Source of the DNA: Prosthecobacter gellanilyticus
GTDB lineage: Bacteria > Verrucomicrobiota > Verrucomicrobiia > Verrucomicrobiales > Verrucomicrobiaceae
Assembly: GCF_007992435.1 (NCBI RefSeq)
Contig: NZ_BKAG01000013.1
Span: forward strand, 1-64,000
DNA length: 64,000 nt
Reading direction: 5' to 3'
Positions 53,393-63,567 of the stretch are shown here, one piece after another. Made by a program: the position numbers and the translations under genes. The first letter of the stretch is position 1. Each line of letters opens with the position of its first letter. The notes under the pieces were generated by a model. It saw only the letters and a program-made list of their open reading frames with translations. It made no database searches and had not been told where the DNA came from.

Positions 53393-56002
53393 ATGGACTG
53401 GGCCCACCCGAAACTGCTGCTGCTGGCGCTTCCCGCGTTTGCGCTGCTGCTTTGGTTTGAGAGCCGGTCCGTGCATCCCATGGCGGGTTTGCGGAAGCGG
53501 CTGCTGCTGATCGTGCGGGCGGTGATCGTGCTGCTGGCACTGCTGGCACTGGCAGGACCGGCGCGGGTCACGCAGACGGGCAAGAAGGCGCTGGGGATCA
53601 TCGTGGATGCCAGCCAGAGCATGGGTGAGGAAGGCCTGACCAAGGCGCTGAATGCGGCGCAGGCAGTGCAGAAGCAGGCCGGAGGGTCGGCAGAAACCTT
53701 TTTGGTGCGGCTCGGCAGCCAGCCGGAGCTTTTGAATACGGACACCCCGCTGGACCTGAAGCAGCAGTTGCAGTGGCAAAAGGATCGTGGAGGCGACAGC
53801 CACTACTCGGCGGCGATTGATTATGCCTTGGCACTGTTTCCAGCCGGAGCCAGCCGTGATCTGGTCGTGATCGGGGACGGGCATGAGACACGCGGGAGCC
53901 TGCTCGCCGCAGCACGAGATGCGGCGGTGTCTGGAACCAGACTGCACGCCATGCCCATCGCCGGACCGCAAAAGCCGGATGCGCGGGTGCTTCAGCTCGC
54001 GCCGAATCGTTCGCGACTAACTGAAGGTGCGACTCTGAAACTCACGGCTCAACTTGAGTCGACGATCGAAGCGCAGGGCACGCTGAAGCTCTATGAAAAC
54101 GGAGTGCAGGTGGAGCAGCGCAGCGTCTCGCTGAAGCCGGGCAAGCCACAGAGCGAGACTTTCACGCGAACACCAGGCGTGCGGAACATCTACAAGTATC
54201 GCGCGGTGCTCGAAGGCATCGCGGGAGACACCTTGCCCGCGAACAATGATGCACTGACGCTGGTGGATGTGCGCGGTCGCTTGAGACTGCTCTACATCGA
54301 GAGTGATCCCACGGAAGGCCAGTATCTGATGCAGGCCATGGAAAAGGAAGGCGTGCAGCTCGAGCTGCGCCAGCCGGGTGGCATCCCGAGCACGCTGGAT
54401 GCGCTTTCGGGTTATGACGGCATCGTGATCAGTGATGTGCCTGCGCATCAACTGGGTGAGCCGACCATGAACGCGATGCGTGACTATGTGGACAAGCTTG
54501 GCGGTGGTTTGGTGATGCTCGGTGGGCCGCAGAGTTTTGGCGTCGGTGGTTACTACCGCACGCCGATTGAAGAGATCCTGCCGGTGCGACTGAAGTCTCC
54601 TGATGAGGAAGAGAAGCAGAGCGCGGCGGTGGCGCTGGTCATCGACCGATCCGGCTCCATGGCCGGTGAGAAACTGGAGATGGCGAAGAGTGCTGCGATC
54701 GCGACAGCGGAGGTGCTGGGCAAGAATGACTTCATCGGAGTATTCGCCTTTGATAGTGAGGCGCATGTGGTGGCACCGATGACGAGGCTGACCTCAACCG
54801 CCGCCGTGGCGGGGCAGATCGCCGCTGTGGCTTCGGGTGGTGGCACGAACCTGCAACCGGCCTTTGAGCAGGCGCGCACGGCACTTCAGCGAGTGAAGGC
54901 GAAGGTGAAGCACATGATCATCCTCACGGATGGCCAGACCTCAGGCGGTGGCTATGAAGGGCTGGCATCGCAGTGTCGCGGTGAAGGCATGACGGTCTCC
55001 ACGGTGGCCATCGGCGAAGGCTCGCACGTGGCGCTGCTGCAGGCGATCGCAAGCGCAGGCGGCGGTCAATCCTACAGCACGATGGATGCGGCCACGATCA
55101 CGCGCATCTTCACGCAGGACACGCTGATGCACACGGGACGCATGATTCGCGAGGAGCCCTTCCAGTCCAAGTATGCTGAGAAGCATCCGATGCTCGCGGG
55201 TTTTGACAACTGGGAGACCACCACCCCTGCCCTGCTCGGCTATGTGAAGACACTGCGCAAGTCCACCGCGCAGATCCCGCTGGTCACCGATCTGGGTGAT
55301 CCACTGCTGGCGCACTGGCGCTTTGGCCTGGGCAAGGTCACCGCCTTCACCAGTGATGCGAAAAGCCGCTGGGCCTCGCTATGGATCACGCGCTGGCCGG
55401 GCTTCAGCCGCTTCTGGTCCCAGGTGCTGCGTGAGACCGCACGTCCGCCACAGGGCCGGCACATGGATCTTTCCGCCGAGACCGATGGTGATGAAGCCAG
55501 GCTGCGCGTGGACCTCCAGGAAGATGCTGGCACGCGAGCCAATGATGCACGGGTGGATGCCGAGATCTTTTTTGTAGCGGCAGATGCGCTGGGTGCACCT
55601 CTGAAGATGCTGCAAAAGATCCCGCTCAGCCAGAGCGGCCCGGGTTTGTATGAAGGCAGCTTCCGCCCGGATCAGCCCGGTGTGTATCTGGTGCGCGCGC
55701 AAAGCGGTGCAGAGATGGTGTCCGCAGGTCTGGTGCATAATCCCAGCTCCGAGGCCAGTCTCGGCACGGTGAATGAAGCGCTGCTCCAGGAAGCCGTGAA
55801 GATCACGGGTGGCACGCTGATGACCAGCGCCGCGCTGCCGGACCTGAGCACCACGCGCGCGGTGCAGTATGTGGAACTCTGGCCGCCGCTGGTGATTGCA
55901 CTGCTGCTGCTCTTCCTGCTGGATGTGGGCATCCGCCGCTGGGAGCATGTGCAGGGCATCTGGGAGATGTTCACCGCACGTGGCAAAGCCAGCACGCCGT
56001 GA
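53393..56002 (+). CDS. Membrane-anchored VWA-domain protein
   Basis: An 869-residue protein with two N-terminal membrane helices (about 6-19 and 33-52), as in BatA/BatB-type proteins. Two von Willebrand A-like regions each show a DxSxS metal site: DASQSMG (near 67) and DRSGSMAG (near 418), the second followed by GVFAFDSEAHVVAPMTRL. A glutamine-amidotransferase-like region lies between (about 290-395, LRLLYIESDPTEGQYLMQAM, GGLVMLGGPQSFGVGGYY). A helix near residues 830-850 closes the protein. ATG at 53393 has GGAAG 12 bases upstream. Likely an envelope complex or stress function; partner genes of the Bat type are absent. Confidence 0.85.
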   Translation: MDWAHPKLLLLALPAFALLLWFESRSVHPMAGLRKRLLLIVRAVIVLLALLALAGPARVTQTGKKALGIIVDASQSMGEEGLTKALNAAQAVQKQAGGSAETFLVRLGSQPELLNTDTPLDLKQQLQWQKDRGGDSHYSAAIDYALALFPAGASRDLVVIGDGHETRGSLLAAARDAAVSGTRLHAMPIAGPQKPDARVLQLAPNRSRLTEGATLKLTAQLESTIEAQGTLKLYENGVQVEQRSVSLKPGKPQSETFTRTPGVRNIYKYRAVLEGIAGDTLPANNDALTLVDVRGRLRLLYIESDPTEGQYLMQAMEKEGVQLELRQPGGIPSTLDALSGYDGIVISDVPAHQLGEPTMNAMRDYVDKLGGGLVMLGGPQSFGVGGYYRTPIEEILPVRLKSPDEEEKQSAAVALVIDRSGSMAGEKLEMAKSAAIATAEVLGKNDFIGVFAFDSEAHVVAPMTRLTSTAAVAGQIAAVASGGGTNLQPAFEQARTALQRVKAKVKHMIILTDGQTSGGGYEGLASQCRGEGMTVSTVAIGEGSHVALLQAIASAGGGQSYSTMDAATITRIFTQDTLMHTGRMIREEPFQSKYAEKHPMLAGFDNWETTTPALLGYVKTLRKSTAQIPLVTDLGDPLLAHWRFGLGKVTAFTSDAKSRWASLWITRWPGFSRFWSQVLRETARPPQGRHMDLSAETDGDEARLRVDLQEDAGTRANDARVDAEIFFVAADALGAPLKMLQKIPLSQSGPGLYEGSFRPDQPGVYLVRAQSGAEMVSAGLVHNPSSEASLGTVNEALLQEAVKITGGTLMTSAALPDLSTTRAVQYVELWPPLVIALLLLFLLDVGIRRWEHVQGIWEMFTARGKASTP

Positions 56003-56054
56003 GGCTCGCTCTTGAGCTTGCGCAAACATCCGGCCCGCCCTTAGCTTTAACCCC

Positions 56055-56753
56055 ATGGACACCCCGAAGCCCACAGGACCGCGCCGTGAACTGAAATCCC
56101 GCAACACTGCCTGGGCGCGAGCCGTGGCCAAGGCAGCCTGCGCCTCCGGCCTAACACCGAATGCGATCTCGGTCATCAGTATCCTCTTCGCCGCAGGTTC
56201 GCTGGTCTTCTATCTCCTGGCTCCGGAGATGAAGACATCTGGAGCAACAGCGCTCATGTGGTTTGGTGCGGCCGCCTGCATCCAGTTTCGACTGCTGTGC
56301 AATCTGCTGGACGGCATGGTGGCTGTGGAAGGTGGCAAGGGCTCGGTGACGGGTCCCATCTATAATGAAGCGCCGGATCGCATCGCGGATGTCCTCATCC
56401 TCGTGGGTGCCGGCTACAGCACGAATGTGGAGCCGGGGGTGATCAAGCTCTTTGGCGAACTGCCGCTAGGCTGGGCCTGCGCCGTGCTGGCCATGGGCAC
56501 GGCCTACATCCGCCTGCTCCAAGGCACCCTCACCCATCAGCAGAGCTTCATGGGACCGATGGCGAAGCAGCACCGCATGGCCGTGCTGACCCTGGGCACC
56601 TTCATCGCCATCGGCGAGCAGCTTTTCAGTCCAACCATCGCCGGTGCGGACATTCGCTTTTTGAAGATCGCGCTCATCGTGATCTTCTTTGGCGCCATCG
56701 TGACCTGCGTGAGGAGGCTTTCGCTGATCGTGCAACAGCTGCACGGCCGCTAA
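56055..56753 (+). CDS. Atypical CDP-alcohol phosphotransferase
   Basis: A 232-residue membrane protein with about five to six helices and the CDP-alcohol phosphotransferase spacing. The expected motif is D1xxD2GxxAR then 8 residues, GxxxD3xxxD4. Here it reads N83xxD86G87xxA90V91, 8 residues, G100xxxN104xxxD108. So D1 and D3 are Asn and the Arg is Val, while D2, D4 and both glycines remain with exact spacing. The enzymes normally use CDP-diacylglycerol or CDP-alcohols to make phospholipids; loss of two metal ligands suggests altered activity. Adjacent to the VWA gene (52-base gap) and to exbD. Confidence 0.8.
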   Translation: MDTPKPTGPRRELKSRNTAWARAVAKAACASGLTPNAISVISILFAAGSLVFYLLAPEMKTSGATALMWFGAAACIQFRLLCNLLDGMVAVEGGKGSVTGPIYNEAPDRIADVLILVGAGYSTNVEPGVIKLFGELPLGWACAVLAMGTAYIRLLQGTLTHQQSFMGPMAKQHRMAVLTLGTFIAIGEQLFSPTIAGADIRFLKIALIVIFFGAIVTCVRRLSLIVQQLHGR

Positions 56754-56829
56754 CCAAGATTGCGGCTGCCCTGCGGGTGACCTGTGGAAGTCCACCCCAA
56801 GAAACCTTCACGTCGGGAGTCAACCTGGC

Positions 56830-57300
56830 ATGAAGAAGACTCGCCTCCACACCGCCTCACGCAAAGCCGCTCAAACTGACGACGCCCCTCCGAGCTTCCA
56901 GATCGCGCCGATGATTGATGTGATCTTTGTGATCATGCTCTTCTTCATGGTGATGGCAGGCAGTGTGAAAGTGGAGCGTGAACTGAGGATGAAGCTGCCT
57001 GGTGGTCCTGCGGCGGATGCCACCTCACGCATGCCCGATGCGGAGATCCTTCTCGGTGTGCATGAGGATGGCACGGTGACTCTCAATGAGGAACCCATGG
57101 ATCATCCCTGGGACAAAAACCTCCCAGCCTTGACGGCCACCCTGAACCGGCTCGCGCAGGCCTCGATGCGTGACCGGAGCCACATTCTGGCCACGGTGGA
57201 AGCCGAGCCGGCAGCCTCCTACAGCCGCATCATCGATGTCCTGGCCTCCCTGCAGCGCGCGAGCATTCCTGACGTGACTTTTACCGTGGGCGGAGAATGA
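56830..57300 (+). CDS. ExbD/TolR-family biopolymer transport protein
   Basis: A 156-residue bitopic protein. It has a basic cytoplasmic start, then FQIAPMIDVIFVIMLFFMVMAGS (about 23-45), the ExbD/TolR membrane helix with the essential aspartate at D30. The periplasmic domain (about 50-156) is typical, ending in SRIIDVLASLQRASIPDVTFTVG. ExbD pairs with ExbB/TolQ to use the proton gradient for driving TonB-type transport or Tol-Pal. No ExbB gene is adjacent, so its partner must be elsewhere. It lies between a phosphotransferase and the alpha-2-macroglobulin gene. Confidence 0.88.
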   Translation: MKKTRLHTASRKAAQTDDAPPSFQIAPMIDVIFVIMLFFMVMAGSVKVERELRMKLPGGPAADATSRMPDAEILLGVHEDGTVTLNEEPMDHPWDKNLPALTATLNRLAQASMRDRSHILATVEAEPAASYSRIIDVLASLQRASIPDVTFTVGGE

Positions 57301-57560
57301 GCTGAACTGAGCCAAGCTGGAGAACCACATACTTGGTTAGCTTCGCCTCGACGCCCGCTCTCGCAGGTAGCTGGAAACGCCACAAACGGAGCTTTCGCGT
57401 GCGCTGCTCCCTCCTCCCAAAGTCGGATGTCAGGAAGTTGTCACGTGCTGGCACTGCCCTTATCCAAAGGTAGTAGTCCAGCCTGCCGAAAAATTTCAGC
57501 AAAACTGCCCTCGCGCTTTCCGAGGCATGCTATTCTCAGACGCGCCTTCCCCGCACCCCC

Positions 57561-60500
57561 ATGAAACTGCTTTCACGCTCCGGGCTCACGATAGCCCTTT
57601 GCCTTGCGATCTTCATGCCGCTTTGCCTGACCCAAGCGGCACCGGCTAAAAAAGCCAAGACTCCACCAGCCCCAAAACCTGAGCCTGTGCTCGAGGCGGA
57701 GTTCACCATGAATCCGCCGGAGCTGTCTCCGGCGAGCACGATCGAGGTCGTGTTTCCCACGCCGATGATCGCGAAGGAGCGAGTCGGCACCACGGAGACC
57801 GATTCACCGCTTGTGGTCAGTCCAGCGCTCAAGGGTGACTTCCAATGGGTGAGCACGCGAAGCGGTCACTTCAAACTCACGGAGGCACCGAAGTTCAACA
57901 CGGGCTATGAGTTCGCACTGCGCAAAGGTTTGACAGATCTCGCGGGCAAGGCGCTCTCCACGGATCAACTCGCTTCTGTGAGCAGCGCGCAGTTCCGCGT
58001 GATCGATCAATCGCCGAAGTGGTTTGATTCCAGTGATGCGAACCGCACGCCGAAGTTTGTGTTCGAGTTCAATGATGCCGTGGATGTCACGAAGGCTGCG
58101 GCGGGCATTCAATTTGTGTCGGAGAAGCCGCCGCTCAAAGTAGGTGCCAAGGTCCGTCATGCCACTGGCAAGGATTTTGGCACCGGTGTGAATCCGCAAC
58201 CGACCTGGGCGGAAGAGATCGCCAAGGTGAAACCCACGATCACACCGGAAGCGGCACGCTTGAGCGCCATCGTGGTGGAGCCAGCGACTCCCCTTGCTGT
58301 GGCGACGAACTGGAAGCTCACCATCGCCACCACCCTAACCAACTCTTCTGGCCATGACACACTCGCGCAGGGAGACGACATCGCGCTCGGCGAGGTGCGA
58401 CCTTTCGGCGTGAACAGCATCACCGCGCACACGCCGTTTGATTCGAGCTACTACATCGACATCGACGTCAACAAGGCGCTGTTTCCAGATCGTGAGGAGG
58501 AATGGAAGAACGAGGAGCTGGAACCCATCGCACAGAAACTGGCGGCACTGGTGGCCATTGAGCCGAATGTGGCGGTGAAGCCCACGCTCACGCGCCGCAC
58601 GCTGCGTCTGGAGGGCAATTTTGAGCTGAACAAGCCTTACCGCATCGTGGTGGATCCACGTGTGGCCTCTGCTGACGGGCTGGCTCTGGAGAAGCCTGAA
58701 GAAAAAGAGATCACCTTTGTGCCGAACCCACCCTATGTGGCCGCGCCTGCCTTTGTGCGCGCGCAGCTGGCGAAGGGGCTGGGTGATTATGAGATCTCCA
58801 CCGCGAACGTGCGCGAGGTGCGTGTGCGTGTGAAGAAGCTCACGGGCCCTGAACTGCTTCAGGCGATGGGCAAGTATTTTGAGTACCGCACCAAGTACTG
58901 GGTTGAGGATCAGAAGAAGCAGGGCTTCAAGCCGGTGGGCATCGATGAGTATGCAGGCACCCAGATCCTGGACAAAACTTTCCCGATCAACAAGCCGCTC
59001 GACAAGAGCGAGTTGATCAAACTGAACTGGAAGGAGATCCTGGCAGGTGCGCCTACAGCGCCGTTGTTCATCGAGATCGAAGGCCGTGCCGCGGAAGGAC
59101 TGGCGCAGAAGGGTGTGATCACACAGTCGCTGATTCAGTTCACCGACCTTGGTTTGTTGCAGAAGAGCAACGGACGCGAGACGATGGTCTTCGCGACCTC
59201 GCTCTCCACCGGCAAACCGGTGGCTGGCGTGCGCATGACCATGGTGGATCATGAGCAGAAGCTGCTCGGCTATGCGGACACGGATGCGAATGGTCTCGCG
59301 ACGCTGAAAGGCAACGAGCCTTCCCTGGTGTTGGCGGAGAAGGATGGCGACAGCACGGCCATCCAGACCTATGACTCCGGCATCAATGGGGTGATCCCGT
59401 ATGACATTCCCACGGCCTGGCGGGATGTCTGGAAGCCTGCACGCCGCACCTTTGTGTTCTTGGACCGGCCGCTCTATCGCCCCGGTGACACCGCGCATCT
59501 CAAGGCTCACACGCGCCTGAGCAGCGGCGATGATTTGACGCTCGATCCTGAGGCCGCAAAAGCGCACCTCGTCATCCGTGATGCACGCTATCGTGTGATC
59601 TTGGACAAGGAGATCAGCTTCACCACGAACGGCTCCTGGGCTGATGATGTGAAGCTGCCCGAGTCGCCGCTCGGCTGGTATTCCGTCAACATCCGTTTCA
59701 ACAGCAGTGAGGACAATCCGAATGACATGTCCGGAGGTGACTACGGCTTCCGTGTGGATGATTACAAGCCGAACACCTTTGAGGTGAAGCTGGACAATGA
59801 GAAGGTACAAATCCTGGCGGACCGCATGAAGCTGCCCATGAGCGCGAACTACATGATGGGCAAGTCACTGAGCCGCGCGAAGGTGAGCTGGAGCGCCTCC
59901 TCCATGCGCGAATACACGCCGCCGGAAGCCTTCCAGGACTACCACTTCGGTGATGCGCCGCGTTGGGCGCACTATGGCAAAGATCGCGATGCTGATGGCT
60001 ACTACGACGACAGTGACAGCGATAACGATCCCGAAGGTGAGTGGTGGGTGAATGGCGATCTTTCGATCGATGATGACGGCACGGCCACACTCGAGATGCC
60101 GATGCCACCGCCGGACCGGGCTTCCCTGCCGCAGCAGGTGCGGGTGAGCGCGGAGGTGACGGACATCAATCAGCAGACGATCACAGCCTCCACGCAGTTT
60201 GAGGTGCCTGGGGCAGACTTCATCATTGGTCTGAAGGGCCCGCAGTTCTTTGGCCGCTCCGGTCAGGACACCGCCGTGGAGATCATCGGCATTGATTCGA
60301 AAGGCGCGCCTGCTCCAGGAGCCAGCAAGATTGATGTGCGCATTGAGCGCCAGGAATATCACACGCTGAAAATCGCCACCGCTGGTGGTGGCAGCACGAC
60401 GAAGGACCAGGTGATCCTGCGTGAAGAACTGAAGCAGCAGGTCGACCTGAAGCCCATCAGCGCAGGCAGTGCCCCGAGTGCCACCCTGCCCTTCAAGCCA

Positions 60501-63479
60501 GCTCGTGGCGGCACCTACTTTGTGACCGCTGAAACCACGGACAGCAAAGGCCGCAAGGTGCTCTCACGGATGCCGCTTTATATCATCGGCGGTGATGAGT
60601 TCCCCTGGGCCATGGAGGACGGCGCGCGTATCCTTTTGCAGCCGGAGAAGAAGAAGCTGAAGCCGGGTGAAGAAGCCGTGATCGTGGTGAAGACACCGAT
60701 CGCCGGCACCGCGCTGGTGAGCGTGGAGCGCAACAAGATCCATCACCAGTTTCTCACGCAGATCTCGCCTGAGCAGCCGGTGATCAAGGTGCCCGTTCAA
60801 GATGCGGAAGCGCCGAATGTGTATGTCTCCGTGATCCTTGTGCGCGGCAGCGATGCCAGCCCGAAGAAAAACAAGATGCCTGAATACAAGCTGGGCTACT
60901 GCGAGCTCGAAGTGGAATCGCATGTGAAGGAGCTGAAGGTCACGCTGAATCCCTCGAAGCCCGAGGTGAAGCCTGCGGAGCATTTCGCAGTGGCTGCGAC
61001 GGTGACGGATCATCAGGGCAAGCCAGTCGCGAATAGCGAGATCACCCTCTATGCCGTGGATGAAGGTGTACTGAGCCTGATGGACCATGAGACACCGGAT
61101 CCGAGCTCGTTCTTCCATGCGCCCTCACCGCTGGCGATTCATAACTATGCTTCGTATGATGACATCCTGCCTGAGGAGTTCACCGCGCGAGAGCGTGGCA
61201 ACAAAGGTTTCCTCATCGGTGGTGGTGGTGATGAGAACGATGCGCCGGTGAAGCTACGGAAGAACTTCGTGGCGACCCCGCTGTGGCTCGCCACGGCGAT
61301 GACGGACGCGAGCGGCCAGGTGACGACGGACATCACGGCGCCGGACAACCTGACACGTTATCGCCTGATGGCGGTGGCGGTGCATGGAGCGGATCGTTTT
61401 GGGAAGGGCGAATCAGCCTTCAAGATCAACAAGCCGCTGATGGTGGAGCCGGTGGTACCGCGCTTTGCACGTCTGGGTGATGAGACACTGCTTAAAGCCG
61501 TGCTGCACAACACCACACCAGCTTCCGGCGAGGTGGAGGTCACGCTGGAGCTCGATGCCACGGCTGATTTCATCCGTGAGGAGCGCTTCTTCATTCCGGC
61601 GTCCATCAAGGCGCCTGAAGATCCGAAGGTGTGGAAGCAGAAGGTGGCGCTGAAGGCGAATGAGACCGCTGCCGTATCCTTCCCGGTTATCTTCACCAAG
61701 CTCGGTGATGCCAAGTGGAAGTGGACCGCCCGCACCACGACCTGGAGCGGACCTGCGCTGGATGACGGCACGGAGTCCGTGCTGGCGGTGAATCATCCGG
61801 TGCCAGAACTCCGCGAAGTTCGTTATGCCCGACTTGGCAAGGATCCGGTCGAGAACCTGCTGGCGAATGTGAATCCGAGCGTGCTTGAGGGTGAAGGCTT
61901 GATCTCGGTGAGTGTCAGCACCTCGCGCTTGTTTGAGGCGCGTGATGCCCTGGAGTATATTTTGCAATACCCGTATGGCTGCGTGGAGCAGACCAGCTCT
62001 GCCACCCTTCCCTGGCTGGCGCTGGGCGGATATCAGCCGCTGTTCCCCGATCTGCTGAGCACGGACAAGACGAAGGAAGCGGTGCAAAAGGGTGTGAACC
62101 GTCTGCTGACCATGGTCACGGATGAAGGTGGTCTTGCCTACTGGCCGGGTGGTCAGGAGTCGAGCTTCTGGGGCAGTGCTTATGGCGGCTTCATGCTGCT
62201 GCGCGCACGTGATGCGGGCGCCAATGTGCCGAACGAGGTGATCGACAAGCTCACAGCCTATCTCTCCAAGAAGCTGCGCGGCCTGGAAGACGAGAAAGAC
62301 CTGTACATCACCACAGACTCCGCGCTGGCTCTCTACACGCTGGCCAAGGCGAAGAAGCCTGAACCGGCCTACCAAAATTTGCTTCATGCCAAGCGCGACC
62401 GTCTGCCTGAGGCTGCCCGTCTCTACACGGCCCTGGCCATGTGCCTGAGCAACACGCCGGATGCGCAGATCAAGGAGATGCTCGGCTGGAAGCCGCCGGC
62501 TCCTCCGCCTGCAGCTGACAAGAAGACGGCCAGTAACAAGGCCAAGAAGAGTCCGAGCAAACCTGCCGCGAAGCCTTCCACACCTCCTGCGCCCGCTTGG
62601 TCGCACTGGGCTGGCAATGGTGCGAACCGCGCGCTGCGTCTGATCGTTTACACGCACCTCGGCCTGACCAGTGATGCGGAAGAACTGGCGAAGACGATCC
62701 TTCAATCGCGCAACGGTCGCGGTGAATGGGGCAACACGTATTCAAATGCGTGGACGCTCACGGCACTTGCCGCCTATGAGCGCAGTCTGAAGAAGACCTC
62801 CGAGCCTGTGCTGGCCAAGGTGCTGTGGGACACGCAGCAGCCTGAGCTGAACATCCCGGCGCATCCGGGCAGTGCGAAGGTCAGCTTCCCGATTGATCCG
62901 AAGCTCACGGCCACACCGATGAAGATCGAGCTGCCTGCCGGTCGCGAGCTGTTCTCGCGCATCGATGCGCGCAGTCATCCGCAGGATCGTGAGTTCAAGG
63001 GCGAGAACAAAGGTTACGCCATCGAGCGCACCTATGAAAAGGTGCTTCCCGATGGCAGCGTGGCTGAGGCCGAGGATCTGCGCGTGGGTGACATGGTCGT
63101 GGTTTCTCTCACGATCGACATCGGTGGTGGTGATCGCTATCTCGCGATCAATGATCCCCTGCCCAGCGTGCTGGAGGCCATCAATCCAGAGTTTGAAACG
63201 CAGAACAGCCGTGGTGAAGACCAGCTCCCCGAAGGCATCGAAGCCTGGTTCTGCGATCATCGTGAGATCCACGCGGACCGCGCGCTCTTCTTCACCGACT
63301 ACGCGCCGCAAAAGGGCAAGTTCCAGCTCCGCTACCTCGCCCGAGTCATCGCCGAAGGCGACACCATCGCCCCGCCCGCGAAGATCGAAGCCATGTACCA
63401 GCCCGACAAATACGGCCTCAGCCCGACCCAGCATCTCCGCACGCTGCCAAGCGGTGGCGGGCAGGTGGCCGGGAAGTGA
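57561..63479 (+). CDS. Alpha-2-macroglobulin family periplasmic protein
   Basis: A 1972-residue bacterial alpha-2-macroglobulin, a protease trap of the periplasm. Signal peptide about 1-27; then macroglobulin-like domains. It has MG-type segments (FLDRPLYRPGDTAHLKAHTRL, near 635-655), the bait/A2M region (ATPLWLATAMTDASGQVTTDITAPDNLTRYRLMAV, near 1240-1275) and the intact thioester motif in YPYGCVEQTSS (Cys1474, Gln1477). AYGGFMLLRARDAG and a C-terminal receptor-like domain follow. No lipobox is seen, unlike many homologues. The usual partner penicillin-binding protein PbpC is absent from the window. A hairpin follows. Probable role is protection against host or competitor proteases. Confidence 0.92.
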   Translation: MKLLSRSGLTIALCLAIFMPLCLTQAAPAKKAKTPPAPKPEPVLEAEFTMNPPELSPASTIEVVFPTPMIAKERVGTTETDSPLVVSPALKGDFQWVSTRSGHFKLTEAPKFNTGYEFALRKGLTDLAGKALSTDQLASVSSAQFRVIDQSPKWFDSSDANRTPKFVFEFNDAVDVTKAAAGIQFVSEKPPLKVGAKVRHATGKDFGTGVNPQPTWAEEIAKVKPTITPEAARLSAIVVEPATPLAVATNWKLTIATTLTNSSGHDTLAQGDDIALGEVRPFGVNSITAHTPFDSSYYIDIDVNKALFPDREEEWKNEELEPIAQKLAALVAIEPNVAVKPTLTRRTLRLEGNFELNKPYRIVVDPRVASADGLALEKPEEKEITFVPNPPYVAAPAFVRAQLAKGLGDYEISTANVREVRVRVKKLTGPELLQAMGKYFEYRTKYWVEDQKKQGFKPVGIDEYAGTQILDKTFPINKPLDKSELIKLNWKEILAGAPTAPLFIEIEGRAAEGLAQKGVITQSLIQFTDLGLLQKSNGRETMVFATSLSTGKPVAGVRMTMVDHEQKLLGYADTDANGLATLKGNEPSLVLAEKDGDSTAIQTYDSGINGVIPYDIPTAWRDVWKPARRTFVFLDRPLYRPGDTAHLKAHTRLSSGDDLTLDPEAAKAHLVIRDARYRVILDKEISFTTNGSWADDVKLPESPLGWYSVNIRFNSSEDNPNDMSGGDYGFRVDDYKPNTFEVKLDNEKVQILADRMKLPMSANYMMGKSLSRAKVSWSASSMREYTPPEAFQDYHFGDAPRWAHYGKDRDADGYYDDSDSDNDPEGEWWVNGDLSIDDDGTATLEMPMPPPDRASLPQQVRVSAEVTDINQQTITASTQFEVPGADFIIGLKGPQFFGRSGQDTAVEIIGIDSKGAPAPGASKIDVRIERQEYHTLKIATAGGGSTTKDQVILREELKQQVDLKPISAGSAPSATLPFKPARGGTYFVTAETTDSKGRKVLSRMPLYIIGGDEFPWAMEDGARILLQPEKKKLKPGEEAVIVVKTPIAGTALVSVERNKIHHQFLTQISPEQPVIKVPVQDAEAPNVYVSVILVRGSDASPKKNKMPEYKLGYCELEVESHVKELKVTLNPSKPEVKPAEHFAVAATVTDHQGKPVANSEITLYAVDEGVLSLMDHETPDPSSFFHAPSPLAIHNYASYDDILPEEFTARERGNKGFLIGGGGDENDAPVKLRKNFVATPLWLATAMTDASGQVTTDITAPDNLTRYRLMAVAVHGADRFGKGESAFKINKPLMVEPVVPRFARLGDETLLKAVLHNTTPASGEVEVTLELDATADFIREERFFIPASIKAPEDPKVWKQKVALKANETAAVSFPVIFTKLGDAKWKWTARTTTWSGPALDDGTESVLAVNHPVPELREVRYARLGKDPVENLLANVNPSVLEGEGLISVSVSTSRLFEARDALEYILQYPYGCVEQTSSATLPWLALGGYQPLFPDLLSTDKTKEAVQKGVNRLLTMVTDEGGLAYWPGGQESSFWGSAYGGFMLLRARDAGANVPNEVIDKLTAYLSKKLRGLEDEKDLYITTDSALALYTLAKAKKPEPAYQNLLHAKRDRLPEAARLYTALAMCLSNTPDAQIKEMLGWKPPAPPPAADKKTASNKAKKSPSKPAAKPSTPPAPAWSHWAGNGANRALRLIVYTHLGLTSDAEELAKTILQSRNGRGEWGNTYSNAWTLTALAAYERSLKKTSEPVLAKVLWDTQQPELNIPAHPGSAKVSFPIDPKLTATPMKIELPAGRELFSRIDARSHPQDREFKGENKGYAIERTYEKVLPDGSVAEAEDLRVGDMVVVSLTIDIGGGDRYLAINDPLPSVLEAINPEFETQNSRGEDQLPEGIEAWFCDHREIHADRALFFTDYAPQKGKFQLRYLARVIAEGDTIAPPAKIEAMYQPDKYGLSPTQHLRTLPSGGGQVAGK

Positions 63480-63491
63480 TTTTCAGTGAGT

Positions 63492-63517
63492 GCAGCGGGA
63501 GTTTCAGCTCCCGCTGC
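63492..63517 (+). terminator. Hairpin after the alpha-2-macroglobulin gene
   Basis: GCAGCGGGAG (63492-63501) pairs with CTCCCGCTGC (63508-63517) around TTTCAG, 13 bases after the stop codon. There is no T-tract, so it may be a Rho-dependent or weak terminator. Confidence 0.6.
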
Positions 63518-63567
63518 GGTCTGAAACGGGGCGTTGCAAAATGGCGATGTTCCTTCATACTTTGGTT

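Noticed and set aside
58335-59810. 491-codon frame opposite the alpha-2-macroglobulin gene
   Set aside because: Antisense shadow rich in Arg/His/Leu, with no recognisable domain.
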